From: Clostridium_AT stratigraminis
GTDB lineage: Bacteria; Bacillota; Clostridia; Clostridiales; Clostridiaceae
Direction of reading: 5' to 3'
Assembly (NCBI RefSeq): GCF_045310675.1
Contig: NZ_JBJHZZ010000002.1
Location: 62,001 to 126,000, forward strand
Length of the DNA: 64,000 nt
The notes under the pieces are model-generated. The model ran no database searches and was not told where the DNA came from. It worked only from the letters and a program-made list of their open reading frames with translations. How positions within the stretch are numbered: the stretch's first letter is position 1; each line of letters opens with the position of its first letter. Made by a program: the position numbers and the translations under genes. Below, piece after piece: positions 50,104 to 58,836 of this stretch.

Positions 50104-51507
50104 ATGAATGATTTAGGTTTAGTTGGGCTTGGAGTAATGGGCAGAAGCCTTTTAATAAATGTAGAAGATAAAGGCTATACTGTAGCAGCTTATAACTATA
50201 CTCCAGAGGAAACAAAATCTTTTATGGAAAAGGAAGCAAAGGGTAAAAATATTTCAGCATATTACGACTTAGAAGCATTTGTAGGATCATTAAAGAAACC
50301 AAGAAAAATTTTTCTTATGATAACGGCTGGAAAACCAGTAGATGATATGCTGGATAAGCTTCTTAAGCTGCTTGAAGATGGAGACATCATTATGGATGGT
50401 GGGAATTCTTATTTCCACGATACAGATAGAAGACTTAAAAAATTAAAAGATAAAGGCATCGATTACCTTGGAATAGGCGTATCCGGCGGCGAAGAAGGTG
50501 CCTTAAATGGACCTTCACTAATGCCTGGAGGTTCGAGAAAAGCTTATGAATTAGTTAAAGAGCTGCTCATGAAAATTGCAGCAAAAACAGAGGCTGGGTC
50601 ATGTTGTGCCTATATTGGAGAAGGTTCCGCAGGGCATTTTGTAAAAATGCTTCATAATGGAATAGAGTACGGAATGATGCAGGCCATTTCTGAAGTATAT
50701 GACATAATGCGTAAAGCACTTAAATTATCTGCAGAAGAAATTGGAGATATATTTGAAGAATGGAACAAAGGAGAATTAAATTCCTTTTTAATGGAAATAT
50801 CTTATAAGATTATGAGACATAAGGACAGTGAAACTTCAAGACCTTTGGTAGACTTGATTTTAGACAAAGCAGGTCAAAAGGGAACAGGAAAGTGGACTGC
50901 ACAAACTTCTCTAGATCTTGGAATACCAACACCTTCTTTAACTGCTGCAGTAGAAGAAAGAGTAATTTCCTTCTTTAAAGGTGAGAGAACAAATTTATCA
51001 AAAAAAGTATTCAAAACTTACTATGAAGCTTCTTATGAGAAGGAGAAGATAATAGAGGAATTAAAGGATACCTTGCTTTTTACAAATTTCATACTGTTTT
51101 CACAAGGTCTATGGCTTATGGCAGATGCTTCTAAGGTTTATGATTTCAATATTAATGTTTCTGAAGTTCTTAAGGTATGGAAAGGTGGCTGCATTATAAG
51201 ATCAAAAATGTTGGATTCCTACCGAAGCATTATTGATGAAGACAAAACAAATGTTAATCTTTTAAATAATCAAAAGTCCTTGGATTTTCTTATGGAAAAA
51301 TTAGATTCAATAAAGGACATCACAACAATTGCAAAGGATTCATATGTGCCGGTTATAGTAATTAATACTGCAATAGATTATTTTTACAGTATGATTGAAG
51401 AAAATCTTTCAGCTAATCTTATTCAAGCACAAAGAGACTTCTTTGGGGCTCATACTTATGAAAGAATTGATAAGAAAGGAATCTTCCATACAAAGGATTG
51501 GGAATAG
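50104..51507 (+). CDS. gnd: 6-phosphogluconate dehydrogenase, decarboxylating
   Basis: A 467-residue enzyme that oxidises 6-phosphogluconate to ribulose 5-phosphate and CO2. NAD(P) site GLVGLGVMGRSLL; active-site motifs IIMDGGNSYFHDT, GVSGGEEGALNGPSLMPGGS, SAGHFVKMLHNGIEYGMMQ (Lys and His-Asn), and a C-terminal RDFFGAHTYERID. The usual EEGARxGPS is EEGALNGPS. ATG 50104 is chosen, 7 bases after GGGAGG. It follows the hydroxyacid dehydrogenase by 19 bases and precedes the PTS genes. This pairing is known for gluconate-PTS operons such as that of Enterococcus faecalis. Confidence 0.94.
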   Translation: MNDLGLVGLGVMGRSLLINVEDKGYTVAAYNYTPEETKSFMEKEAKGKNISAYYDLEAFVGSLKKPRKIFLMITAGKPVDDMLDKLLKLLEDGDIIMDGGNSYFHDTDRRLKKLKDKGIDYLGIGVSGGEEGALNGPSLMPGGSRKAYELVKELLMKIAAKTEAGSCCAYIGEGSAGHFVKMLHNGIEYGMMQAISEVYDIMRKALKLSAEEIGDIFEEWNKGELNSFLMEISYKIMRHKDSETSRPLVDLILDKAGQKGTGKWTAQTSLDLGIPTPSLTAAVEERVISFFKGERTNLSKKVFKTYYEASYEKEKIIEELKDTLLFTNFILFSQGLWLMADASKVYDFNINVSEVLKVWKGGCIIRSKMLDSYRSIIDEDKTNVNLLNNQKSLDFLMEKLDSIKDITTIAKDSYVPVIVINTAIDYFYSMIEENLSANLIQAQRDFFGAHTYERIDKKGIFHTKDWE

Positions 51508-51519
51508 AAAAGACTGCAC

Positions 51520-51631
51520 AAATTTGTGTAAACGATAAACTTAACGGATTAATAAATTAAGAATAATAAGCCTAATACTAAATAAAAAGGGGGTGGCAAT
51601 TAGGCATTATCATTTATCTTTACACAAATTT
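51520..51631 (+). promoter_or_regulatory. Large intercistronic stem between gnd and the PTS genes
   Basis: AAATTTGTGTAAA plus GATAAA (51520-51539, one bulged C) pairs with TTTATC plus TTTACACAAATTT (51613-51631): 19 pairs enclosing about 73 bases that include AAAAAGGGGGTGG. It has no T run. It might set relative expression of the enzyme and transport halves, through RNA processing or protection. Confidence 0.6.
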
Positions 51632-51675
51632 TCAGATATTAAAAACAAAATTAAAATTATGAGGAGGATAAAATA

Positions 51676-52443
51676 ATGGGACATAGTTTAAGTGTAGCAC
51701 AAGCATTAATAATTGCTGTTTGGGTTGCTCTTGTTGAATCACGTGGTCTTGGTTATGCAACATTAAATCTTAGATTCAGTCCATTGATGACTGGTTTGGT
51801 GGTTGGTGTTGTTATGGGTAATGTACCTCAAGCAATGATAATTACTGCTGCAATACAATTAATTTATATGGGAATGATTGCTCCGGGAGGAGCTATGCCA
51901 GCTGAACCTTCTGTAGCAACAGCTATAGCAGTACCAGTTGCAATATTAGCAGGCTTAAAGCCAACAGCTGCTATTGCAGTAGCAGTACCTGTAGGCTTAC
52001 TTGGAAACTACCTATATCAGACTAGATTCCTGCTTAACACATTTGTTATACGTCTAACAGATAAGTATGCATCTGAAACTAATGATAGAGGACTGACCTT
52101 ATCAATTATAATTATACCAATATTAATAAGTTTTGTATTATTTATACCTTCAGTATTCATAGCTCTTTATTTTGGAGCGCCAGTAATAGCTAGCTTTACA
52201 TCATCACTTTCCGGAAGTCTTTTATTCCATGTTCTTGATGTAATAGGTGGTGGGCTTGCTGCATTAGGTATTGCATTAATTCTAAAGGTAATAGGAAAAA
52301 AAGAATATCTTGTATTTTTCTTATTGGCATACTTCATGGCAGTTATGCTTCAAACTCTTAAGATTAACACAGTTACCTTTGCATTTATTGGGGTAATTGT
52401 TGCATATCTATTCACACTTGTAACTACTACTAGAGAAGCTTAA
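51676..52443 (+). CDS. PTS mannose-class IIC component
   Basis: A 255-residue membrane protein of the EII-Sor family: SVAQALIIAVWVALVESRGL, MTGLVVGVVMGNVPQAMI, then MIAPGGAMPAEPSVATAIAV, about eight spans. With IID it forms the sugar-translocating channel. ATG after GAGGAGG. The mannose superfamily includes gluconate, sorbose, fructose and N-acetylgalactosamine systems; the adjacent 6-phosphogluconate dehydrogenase favours a sugar acid. Confidence 0.92.
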   Translation: MGHSLSVAQALIIAVWVALVESRGLGYATLNLRFSPLMTGLVVGVVMGNVPQAMIITAAIQLIYMGMIAPGGAMPAEPSVATAIAVPVAILAGLKPTAAIAVAVPVGLLGNYLYQTRFLLNTFVIRLTDKYASETNDRGLTLSIIIIPILISFVLFIPSVFIALYFGAPVIASFTSSLSGSLLFHVLDVIGGGLAALGIALILKVIGKKEYLVFFLLAYFMAVMLQTLKINTVTFAFIGVIVAYLFTLVTTTREA

Positions 52444-52463
52444 TAAAAGGAGGGAAGATTAAA

Positions 52464-53366
52464 ATGAGTGACGAAAAAAGAATAAAAGTTCAAGATTCTG
52501 AAGTTGCAGAATCTATAGATAGAAAAAGAGAAGCTCCTGAGGAAATTACAAAGGGAGATTTAACTAAGAGCTGGTTTAGATGGTGGTATGCAAATGAAAT
52601 TCCACATACTTACGATAGAATGCTGGCACCTTCCTTCCTTTGGGCTATTACACCTATATTAAGAAAGCTCTATAAGAATAAGGAAGACTTAAGAGAAGGA
52701 TATGAAAGACACTCTCAATTCTTTAATACTCAGGCTCAATGGGGCGGCGGAACTATCCTTGGAATAACTTCATCCTTAGAAGAAGCTAGAGCTAAGGCTT
52801 TAGCAGAAGGAAGAGAAGAAGAGGCAGTTACACCAGAAGTAATAAATAGTACAAAGATAGGATTAATGGGACCTCTAGCAGGTATAGGCGATGCCATAGA
52901 CTCAGGTACCGTTCAGTATATATTTATAGCAATTGCACTACCATGGGCTCAGGCAGGAAGCGCTATGGGTGCACTATTCCCATGGATTGCCTTTACTCTT
53001 GTAACCTTTTTATATGGAAATTACTTTACAAGACTTGGCTTTAAATTAGGTCGTACTGCTGCATCTGAAATTATCGGCGGCAAGAACATGAGAAAAATTA
53101 TAAGCGGCTTATCCATACTTGGCTTATTCATGATGGGAATTTTAGCAGCTTCTTATGTTAAAGTTAGCGCTACCTATGCATGGACTATTTCTGGAAAGGC
53201 ATTCAAGCTTCAGGATATTTTAAATTCAATACTTCCAGGTTTATTACCATTACTAACTGTTGGTGGAGTTTACCTATACTTTGATAAGAAGGGCTTAAAG
53301 ATTACAAGAGCACTTGTTGGTCTTTCAGTAGTTTTAGCAATTCTTGCAGTTTTAAGAATTCTATAA
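52464..53366 (+). CDS. PTS mannose-class IID component
   Basis: A 300-residue protein with a charged cytoplasmic N-terminus (about 1-30), the family signature ILRKLYKNKEDLREGYERHS, QWGGGTILGITSSLEEARA, and KIGLMGPLAGIGDAIDSG before membrane spans near 160-185, 208-230 and 250-300. It begins 20 bases after IIC behind AGGAGGG. It is the partner of IIC in the membrane complex. Confidence 0.92.
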   Translation: MSDEKRIKVQDSEVAESIDRKREAPEEITKGDLTKSWFRWWYANEIPHTYDRMLAPSFLWAITPILRKLYKNKEDLREGYERHSQFFNTQAQWGGGTILGITSSLEEARAKALAEGREEEAVTPEVINSTKIGLMGPLAGIGDAIDSGTVQYIFIAIALPWAQAGSAMGALFPWIAFTLVTFLYGNYFTRLGFKLGRTAASEIIGGKNMRKIISGLSILGLFMMGILAASYVKVSATYAWTISGKAFKLQDILNSILPGLLPLLTVGGVYLYFDKKGLKITRALVGLSVVLAILAVLRIL

Positions 53367-53387
53367 GATAATATAAAGATAAAAACA

Positions 53388-53431
53388 TGTCTCCCTTTCA
53401 TGAGGAATATTCTTTAATTGGAAGGGGGACA
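53388..53431 (+). promoter_or_regulatory. Intercistronic hairpin between IID and IIA
   Basis: TGTCTCCCTT (53388-53397) pairs with AAGGGGGACA (53422-53431) with one G-U pair. No T run follows. It may be a processing or stability element separating membrane and soluble PTS genes. Confidence 0.55.
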
Positions 53432-53486
53432 CTTAAATCAACTCAAAATATAATAGCTATAAATTATAGAGAAGAGGCGAAAGTAT

Positions 53487-53900
53487 ATGAAGAAAAAAGC
53501 TGGGCTAATAATTACTCATGGGCTATTTGGTAAAGAATTACTAAATAGCGTTGAGATGATTATGGGAGAACAAGAAGATGTAAAAGCTTTAGGCCTTAGT
53601 TTAGGTGATAGTGTTGACGAGCTTAGAGCTGCAGCAGAAAATATAATCCTTGAAAATCAAAAGGCTGATATGGATACAATATTACTGGTAGATATATTAG
53701 GGGGAAGTCCATCTAATGTAGCTTTATATATGTTAAAGAAGTATAATAATATTAAACTTATTACAGGAGTAAATATGCTGGTGCTAATAGAATTTTTACA
53801 ATCCAGAGAATCTAATGAATTAGATGATTTGATGAATTTAATGATTACTTCTGGCACTGATGGAATAAAAAAGTTTGAAAACAATATGGAAGGAAAGTGA
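53487..53900 (+). CDS. PTS mannose-class IIA component
   Basis: A 137-residue soluble protein beginning KKKAGLIITHGLFGKELL. His11 in THGLFG is the phosphorylation site taken from HPr. VDILGGSPSNVALYML and ITGVNMLVLIEFL are further EIIA-Man signatures. IIA and IIB are separate genes here. Starts at ATG after GAAGAGGCG and ends 6 bases before IIB. Confidence 0.92.
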   Translation: MKKKAGLIITHGLFGKELLNSVEMIMGEQEDVKALGLSLGDSVDELRAAAENIILENQKADMDTILLVDILGGSPSNVALYMLKKYNNIKLITGVNMLVLIEFLQSRESNELDDLMNLMITSGTDGIKKFENNMEGK

Positions 53901-53906
53901 TTTTTA

Positions 53907-54395
53907 ATGGGTGAAGTAGTATTAGCAAGAATTGATGATAGACTTATTCATGGACAGGTAATGACAAAGTGGTCAAAGGGAATGGGAACAAATGCATTGT
54001 TTGTTGTGGATAACGCTACTGCAAAGGATCCATTTATGAAGGATATATATATGATGTCAACAGCAAATTCAGGCATGACAATTAAGGTATTAAGTAATGA
54101 TGAAGTTGTTGAATACTGGAATACAACGAATTTTGAAAAGTATAAGGCAATACTCCTATTTAAGACAATTGCTGATGTAAAAGATGTTATAGACAAGGGA
54201 CTTCCTGTTAAGAAATTGAACCTCGGTGGAATTGCAAAAACAAAGGAATCTAAATTTGTTATTCCAAATGTAGCAGTTAAACCAACTGATTTTGATGTGC
54301 TAAAAGATATTGAAAATAAAGGTGTAGAAGTATTTTTTCAAGTAGTACCAGATACAAAAGCTGTTTCATTAGCTGATGCAATTAAAAATTACTAA
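53907..54395 (+). CDS. PTS mannose-class IIB component
   Basis: A 162-residue protein with the phosphorylation site ARIDDRLIHGQVMTKW (His15), VVDNATAKDPFMKDIYMM and LNLGGIAKTKES. IIB passes phosphate from IIA to the incoming sugar. It completes a four-component system (C, D, A, B). Confidence 0.93.
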   Translation: MGEVVLARIDDRLIHGQVMTKWSKGMGTNALFVVDNATAKDPFMKDIYMMSTANSGMTIKVLSNDEVVEYWNTTNFEKYKAILLFKTIADVKDVIDKGLPVKKLNLGGIAKTKESKFVIPNVAVKPTDFDVLKDIENKGVEVFFQVVPDTKAVSLADAIKNY

Positions 54396-54399
54396 TGTT

Positions 54400-54472
54400 T
54401 TAAGCAGCGGTTTTGATAAGGCTCTATTGAAGTAGCAGCTTCAAGATGCAATCAAAAACTAGTAATGCTTAA
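54400..54472 (+). promoter_or_regulatory. Intercistronic compound stem between IIB and the phosphatase
   Basis: TTAAGCA (54400-54406) pairs with TGCTTAA (54466-54472); inside, GTTTTGAT faces ATCAAAAAC and GAAG/CTTC closes a small loop. It begins a few bases after the IIB stop. No T run follows, so read-through into the next gene is expected. Confidence 0.5.
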
Positions 54473-54495
54473 TGTAGCAGGGGGAGGGAGCATAA

Positions 54496-55299
54496 GTGGC
54501 TAAGGACAGCTATAATTTTAAAAACGTTAAATTAGTTGCTTTGGACCTTGATGGTACATTACTTAATAACCATCTTGGCATATCTCAAAGAACAAAAGAA
54601 ACTTTAAAAGGTTTATATAATAGAGGTATAAAAATTGCCTTAGTTTCGGGAAGACCCTATAAAGCTGCCGATTTAGTTAGAGAAGATTTAGATATAGATA
54701 TACCTATTGTGGCTTATAACGGAGGTAGGATAATTATTCCAGGAGGAAAAGAGGTTTTTACTGATAAAATTCCTTTAAAAGAGGCATTGAAGGTTATAAG
54801 ATACGGAGAAGAAAGAGATTTATACGTTAAAGTTTATATTGATGACGTTTTGTATATAAAAGAGCCTGATAAGAGATCTATTGATTTTTCTAAGAGCAGA
54901 AATATTAATTATAAGGTTGTTGGAAAATTAAGCGAAAATATTAAAGAAGATGTAAATATGATCATCATCTATTATAATGAAGATATTAACGGTGCAATTG
55001 ATGATGAACTAAGAGACGTAGATGCTGCTATTACTACATCAGCACCTTTTGCTCTAGATGTAATTCCAAAAGGAATATCTAAGGGAAAAGCTCTTAAGAT
55101 GATAGCAGAGCTATTAAATATTAAAAGGGAAAATATCTTAGCAATGGGGAACAGCTTTAACGATATCGACATGTTAAAATATGCAGGTATAGGAATTGCT
55201 GTGAAAAACTCAGACATAAGTTTATTAAAAGAGTGGGACAACGTATCTTCCTACACTAATAATGAAGATGCAGTTTACCATGCTATAAATGAAATTTAA
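54496..55299 (+). CDS. Cof-type HAD phosphatase
   Basis: A 267-residue HAD-IIB enzyme: motif I LVALDLDGTLLNN, motif II IALVSGRPYKAA, Lys in ISKGKALKMIAELL and motif IV ILAMGNSFNDIDMLKYAGI. These dephosphorylate sugar phosphates or related metabolites. GTG 54496 follows GGGGGAGGG. As the last gene of the PTS operon it may relieve phosphosugar stress from overloaded uptake. Confidence 0.9.
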   Translation: MAKDSYNFKNVKLVALDLDGTLLNNHLGISQRTKETLKGLYNRGIKIALVSGRPYKAADLVREDLDIDIPIVAYNGGRIIIPGGKEVFTDKIPLKEALKVIRYGEERDLYVKVYIDDVLYIKEPDKRSIDFSKSRNINYKVVGKLSENIKEDVNMIIIYYNEDINGAIDDELRDVDAAITTSAPFALDVIPKGISKGKALKMIAELLNIKRENILAMGNSFNDIDMLKYAGIGIAVKNSDISLLKEWDNVSSYTNNEDAVYHAINEI

Positions 55300-55310
55300 T
55301 AATAATAATA

Positions 55311-55361
55311 AAATGGCATCCATATTACTTATTTGTAAGATAAGTAATATGGATGCCATTT
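55311..55361. repeat. Dispersed palindromic element acting as terminator (copy 8)
   Basis: AAATGGCATCCATATTACTT then AT (55311-55332) pairs perfectly with 55340-55361, loop TTGTAAG, followed by TTTTATTTTT. It is a shortened copy of the family (the CTCATATG part is deleted on both arms), and here it makes a good intrinsic terminator for the PTS operon. Confidence 0.88.
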
Positions 55362-55536
55362 TTTATTTTTGCAAAATTCAAAAAATAGCTTGAGAGAAAT
55401 TATTAAATAAGATATAATTATCTTATAATAATTATTATCGATAAAACAAATTAATAAATATATAAGAATTCATAGTACAAGCATATAAAAAAGTAAAGTA
55501 TTAACAAAATATGTTTAAGATTTAAGAGGTGAATTT

Positions 55537-57687
55537 ATGAATGGGAAGATAAAGAAAAAAACTTTCATAATAGTCATAATCATAATCATAATAAGTGCAG
55601 CAGCTGTAGTTGGTATTAAGTTTTATAACAGCAAAAATAAGAATAATAATGTGTTTACAGATAGCGATTCTATTAGGTACATATCTAAAGTTGATACAAA
55701 GAATTTTTACAGCTATAAAGACAATAAATGGGAAAAAGATTTTATAAAAGGAGTAAATATTGGAGCCGGAAAGCCAGGAAGTTTTCCAGGAGAATTTGGA
55801 ATAACTAAAGAGGATTATTTAAGATGGTTTAAAGAAATTAGTGATATGAATGCTAATGCTATAAGAGTTTATACCATATTAACTCCTGACTTTTATGATG
55901 CTCTGTATGAATATAATCAAAATTCACAAAAACAACTATACTTATTTCAAGGAATATGGGTCAATGAGGAGGATATAGCAAATATAAATAATGGCTATGA
56001 TCCAAAAATTAAGGATAAGTTTATTGAAGATACTAAGGCCATAATAGATATAATTCATGGCAATAAGACTTTAACCAAAGTTCCAGGTTATGCAGGTGGA
56101 AAGTATGAGAAGGATATATCCCCTTATGTAATGGGATTTATATTAGGAATAGAATGGGATCCTGACTTTGTTATAAATACAAATGAAAAAAATAAGGACA
56201 AGAATAAGTTTGATGGGAAATATCTATATACAGAAGGAGCTTCTCCATTTGAAGCCTTATTATGTGAAATTGGAGAAAGCGCTGTAGACTATGAAACAGG
56301 TAAATATAAAATGCAAAGGCCTGTAAGTTTTACTAATTGGATTACAACAGACATGCTTAAACACCCTAATGAACCAAGTGAAAATGAAGATAAGGTATCA
56401 GTAAATATGGAGCACATAAAAAAGAAAGATACCTTTAAAACAGGGTTATTTGCTTCATATCATATTTATCCATATTATCCTGATGGTATAGTTTATCAAA
56501 AGGATTATGCTAATTTTAAAGATAGCAATGGAAAGATAGACACCTATAAAGCTTATTTAAGGGACCTTAGAAAAGAACATAGTATGCCTGTACTTGTGGC
56601 AGAATTTGGAGTTCCTGCTAGTAGAGGAATAGCTCACAAGAATGTATATACCGGATTTAATCAAGGAAATCTTACTGAAATAGAACAAGGCGAAATGGAG
56701 TCCTCAATGCTTAAGGATATTTACGATGAGGGTTATGCAGGAGGAATGATTTTTGCTTGGCAAGATGAGTGGTTTAAAAAAACTTGGAATACTATGGACT
56801 TTGATTTAGCAGATAGAAGACCTTATTGGGATAATGTAGAAACTAATGAGCAGCATTTTGGTTTACTTGCCTTTGAGCCTGGCAATAAAACATCAATTTG
56901 CTATATAGACGGTAATATTGATAACTTTAAAAATGATACTCCTATTTCTAAAAGTAAAGATGCAGAGCTCTATGTAAAATCAGATGAAGCCTATGTTTAT
57001 TTTATGGTAAAAGCTAATAAATTTGATTTTAGTAAAGACAAGGTAATAATACCCATTGATACTATACAAAATCAAGGAAACAGTACCTTTAAAGAATATA
57101 ATGTAAGCTTTGGAAGACCTGCAGATTTTGCAATAGTTATTGACGGTAAAGATAATTCAAGGATAATGGTTGACTCATATTATAATAGTTTTTACTATTT
57201 ATATAATAAAAAACTTAATATGATTCCAGAAGACAAAAATTATGATACAAAGGACAGCGGTATTTTTACTCAGATGTATTTATGCATAAGCAGACCTTTA
57301 ACATTGCCTGAGGACAAGATAGTAGTGCCATTTCAAAGGGTTGAAACTGGAAAGCTTAACTATGGCAATGGCAATCCTAGCAGCAAAGATTATAATTCAC
57401 TTGCTGATTTTTATGTAAAGGATAATGTAATAGAAGTAAGAATACCATGGCAGCTTCTGAGTTTTATGGATCCTTCTTCAAGGATGATTATTGACGACCT
57501 ACATAAAAATGGAATTTCACCAATTAAAATTGATGGAATCTATGCTGGTGTTAGTGTAAAAAGGGATAATAGTAGTGAATATGTAGATATGAAGCTATAT
57601 AATTTAAAGACTTGGGAAACTCCAGTATATCATGAAAGGTTAAAACAGTCTTACTTTATTCTTAAAGATGCCTTCAGTAAGTATTAA
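55537..57687 (+). CDS. Membrane-anchored TIM-barrel glycoside hydrolase-like protein
   Basis: A 716-residue protein with an N-terminal membrane anchor (about 8-27), a (beta/alpha)8-type domain (about 60-420: DFIKGVNIGAGKPGSFPGEF, NANAIRVYTILTPDFYDALY, VMGFILGIEWDPDF, and MPVLVAEFGVPASRG with a likely nucleophile Glu) and a C-terminal beta-rich domain (about 455-716). Clan GH-A fold is likely; I cannot name the GH family. The following HEAT and GT2 genes indicate work on an exopolysaccharide made by the synthase, for example trimming at the cell surface. The ATG follows AAGAGGTG. Confidence 0.72.
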   Translation: MNGKIKKKTFIIVIIIIIISAAAVVGIKFYNSKNKNNNVFTDSDSIRYISKVDTKNFYSYKDNKWEKDFIKGVNIGAGKPGSFPGEFGITKEDYLRWFKEISDMNANAIRVYTILTPDFYDALYEYNQNSQKQLYLFQGIWVNEEDIANINNGYDPKIKDKFIEDTKAIIDIIHGNKTLTKVPGYAGGKYEKDISPYVMGFILGIEWDPDFVINTNEKNKDKNKFDGKYLYTEGASPFEALLCEIGESAVDYETGKYKMQRPVSFTNWITTDMLKHPNEPSENEDKVSVNMEHIKKKDTFKTGLFASYHIYPYYPDGIVYQKDYANFKDSNGKIDTYKAYLRDLRKEHSMPVLVAEFGVPASRGIAHKNVYTGFNQGNLTEIEQGEMESSMLKDIYDEGYAGGMIFAWQDEWFKKTWNTMDFDLADRRPYWDNVETNEQHFGLLAFEPGNKTSICYIDGNIDNFKNDTPISKSKDAELYVKSDEAYVYFMVKANKFDFSKDKVIIPIDTIQNQGNSTFKEYNVSFGRPADFAIVIDGKDNSRIMVDSYYNSFYYLYNKKLNMIPEDKNYDTKDSGIFTQMYLCISRPLTLPEDKIVVPFQRVETGKLNYGNGNPSSKDYNSLADFYVKDNVIEVRIPWQLLSFMDPSSRMIIDDLHKNGISPIKIDGIYAGVSVKRDNSSEYVDMKLYNLKTWETPVYHERLKQSYFILKDAFSKY

Positions 57688-57698
57688 GGAGGTTATTT

Positions 57699-57773
57699 AT
57701 GAAAATGAAGAAAAATAAGTTTTCCTACTTGGATAAAATAAATAAGGTGGTGATAGTTTATGTTTTCAAATAA
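57699..57773 (+). CDS. Candidate 24-residue small protein
   Basis: An ATG after TAAGGAGG (7 bases) opens a 24-codon ORF, MKMKKNKFSYLDKINKVVIV then YVFK, whose end overlaps the start of the HEAT-repeat gene by 14 bases. A basic start and hydrophobic end could be a tiny membrane peptide, or the ORF may serve only to couple translation. The ribosome site is stronger than that of the next gene. Confidence 0.4.
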   Translation: MKMKKNKFSYLDKINKVVIVYVFK

Positions 57774-58833
57774 TATGCAAGCTTTTATACTTATAAATAT
57801 ATATGTTTTATTTGTTATCAATGCTTTTATACTTATAGCTATATTTTATCAAATTATTAAAACAAAGATTGTAGAAAATAGAAATAGTAAAATTATAGCT
57901 GAAATAAGCTCACTTATTTTCAAACATATAGAAGAGGCTGGAGACCTACTTGAGCTAAAAGCTGTAACAAATAGTACTTATAGAAAAATGATTGCTATTG
58001 ACATATTAATTGAGTGTTCGGAAAAGGATAATAATGATATTAGTGAAATTATAGAAGAATTAAAACTAGATTTATTTTTAATTAATAAAATTAAGAGAAG
58101 TCCAAATTTGAAATATCTAAGAAAGCTAGCATTTATGAAAGTGGCTTCTGCCTATGAAATCCTTTTACAGTATTCAAACTCGGAAGACTTAGATATTAAG
58201 TATACCTGTTATTTTGGACTGTCAATGTTAAATGTTGAGCAGGATAAAAAGTATTTTATAATTCACAAATTAGTAAATTCAGATATATTAAGTGATAGAA
58301 TTATTGAAATATTGAATAGAATTAAGTTAGAATTTGAAGAGTGGCTTAAGCTTCTAGAAGCGGAAGAAAGCGAAATTGGGAAAATAATCTTCTTAAAAAT
58401 CTTAACTGGCAGAGAAGAATTAAAAACAGAAGTATATTCTGACAGACTTGTAAAATTCTTAAAGGACAAAAAAGAGGTAAGAATTGCTGCTGTAACAGCT
58501 ATATGCAGCAGTAAAAATCAAATATATATAGATGAGCTTTATGACATGTTTATGTCAGAAAAAGAATGGGAAGTTAGAGTTGCTATAACAAAGGGAATGA
58601 CTAACTTTGATTCAAAACTGATTAAGGACAAGTTAATTTATATGATAAAAGATGAGGAATGGTGGGTTAGATTTAATGCAGCTAAGGCAATATCTTCAAT
58701 GGGCGAAGAAGGAATTTATACATTAATTGAATTGTCTATAGATAAAAATGATGAAGATGCCTCAGCACTAGCATATTATTTTCTTAATTCTAACAAAGAT
58801 ATTTATGAAACAGTAAAGAATATAGGAGGATAA
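57760..58833 (+). CDS. Membrane-anchored HEAT-repeat protein
   Basis: A 357-residue protein with one N-terminal span (about 10-30) and about 300 residues of helical pairs. The last third has clear HEAT repeats: KEVRIAAVTAICSSKNQIYI, KEWEVRVAITKGMTNFDSKL, EWWVRFNAAKAISSMGEEGI. HEAT scaffolds bind other proteins. The gene ends 3 bases before a processive GT2 gene, so it is probably a cytoplasmic partner of that synthase. Confidence 0.78.
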   Translation: MFSNNMQAFILINIYVLFVINAFILIAIFYQIIKTKIVENRNSKIIAEISSLIFKHIEEAGDLLELKAVTNSTYRKMIAIDILIECSEKDNNDISEIIEELKLDLFLINKIKRSPNLKYLRKLAFMKVASAYEILLQYSNSEDLDIKYTCYFGLSMLNVEQDKKYFIIHKLVNSDILSDRIIEILNRIKLEFEEWLKLLEAEESEIGKIIFLKILTGREELKTEVYSDRLVKFLKDKKEVRIAAVTAICSSKNQIYIDELYDMFMSEKEWEVRVAITKGMTNFDSKLIKDKLIYMIKDEEWWVRFNAAKAISSMGEEGIYTLIELSIDKNDEDASALAYYFLNSNKDIYETVKNIGG

Positions 58834-58836
58834 TAG

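Noticed and set aside
51524..51540. cre-like sequence TGTAAACGATAAAC before the PTS genes
   Set aside because: The last two conserved positions do not match and the bases are already explained as the arm of a long stem; too weak to call a CcpA site.
51593..51676. Possible 27-codon GTG ORF overlapping the start of PTS IIC
   Set aside because: The purine run is too close to the GTG to serve as a ribosome site, and the frame is mostly Lys/Ile codons expected from AT-rich DNA.
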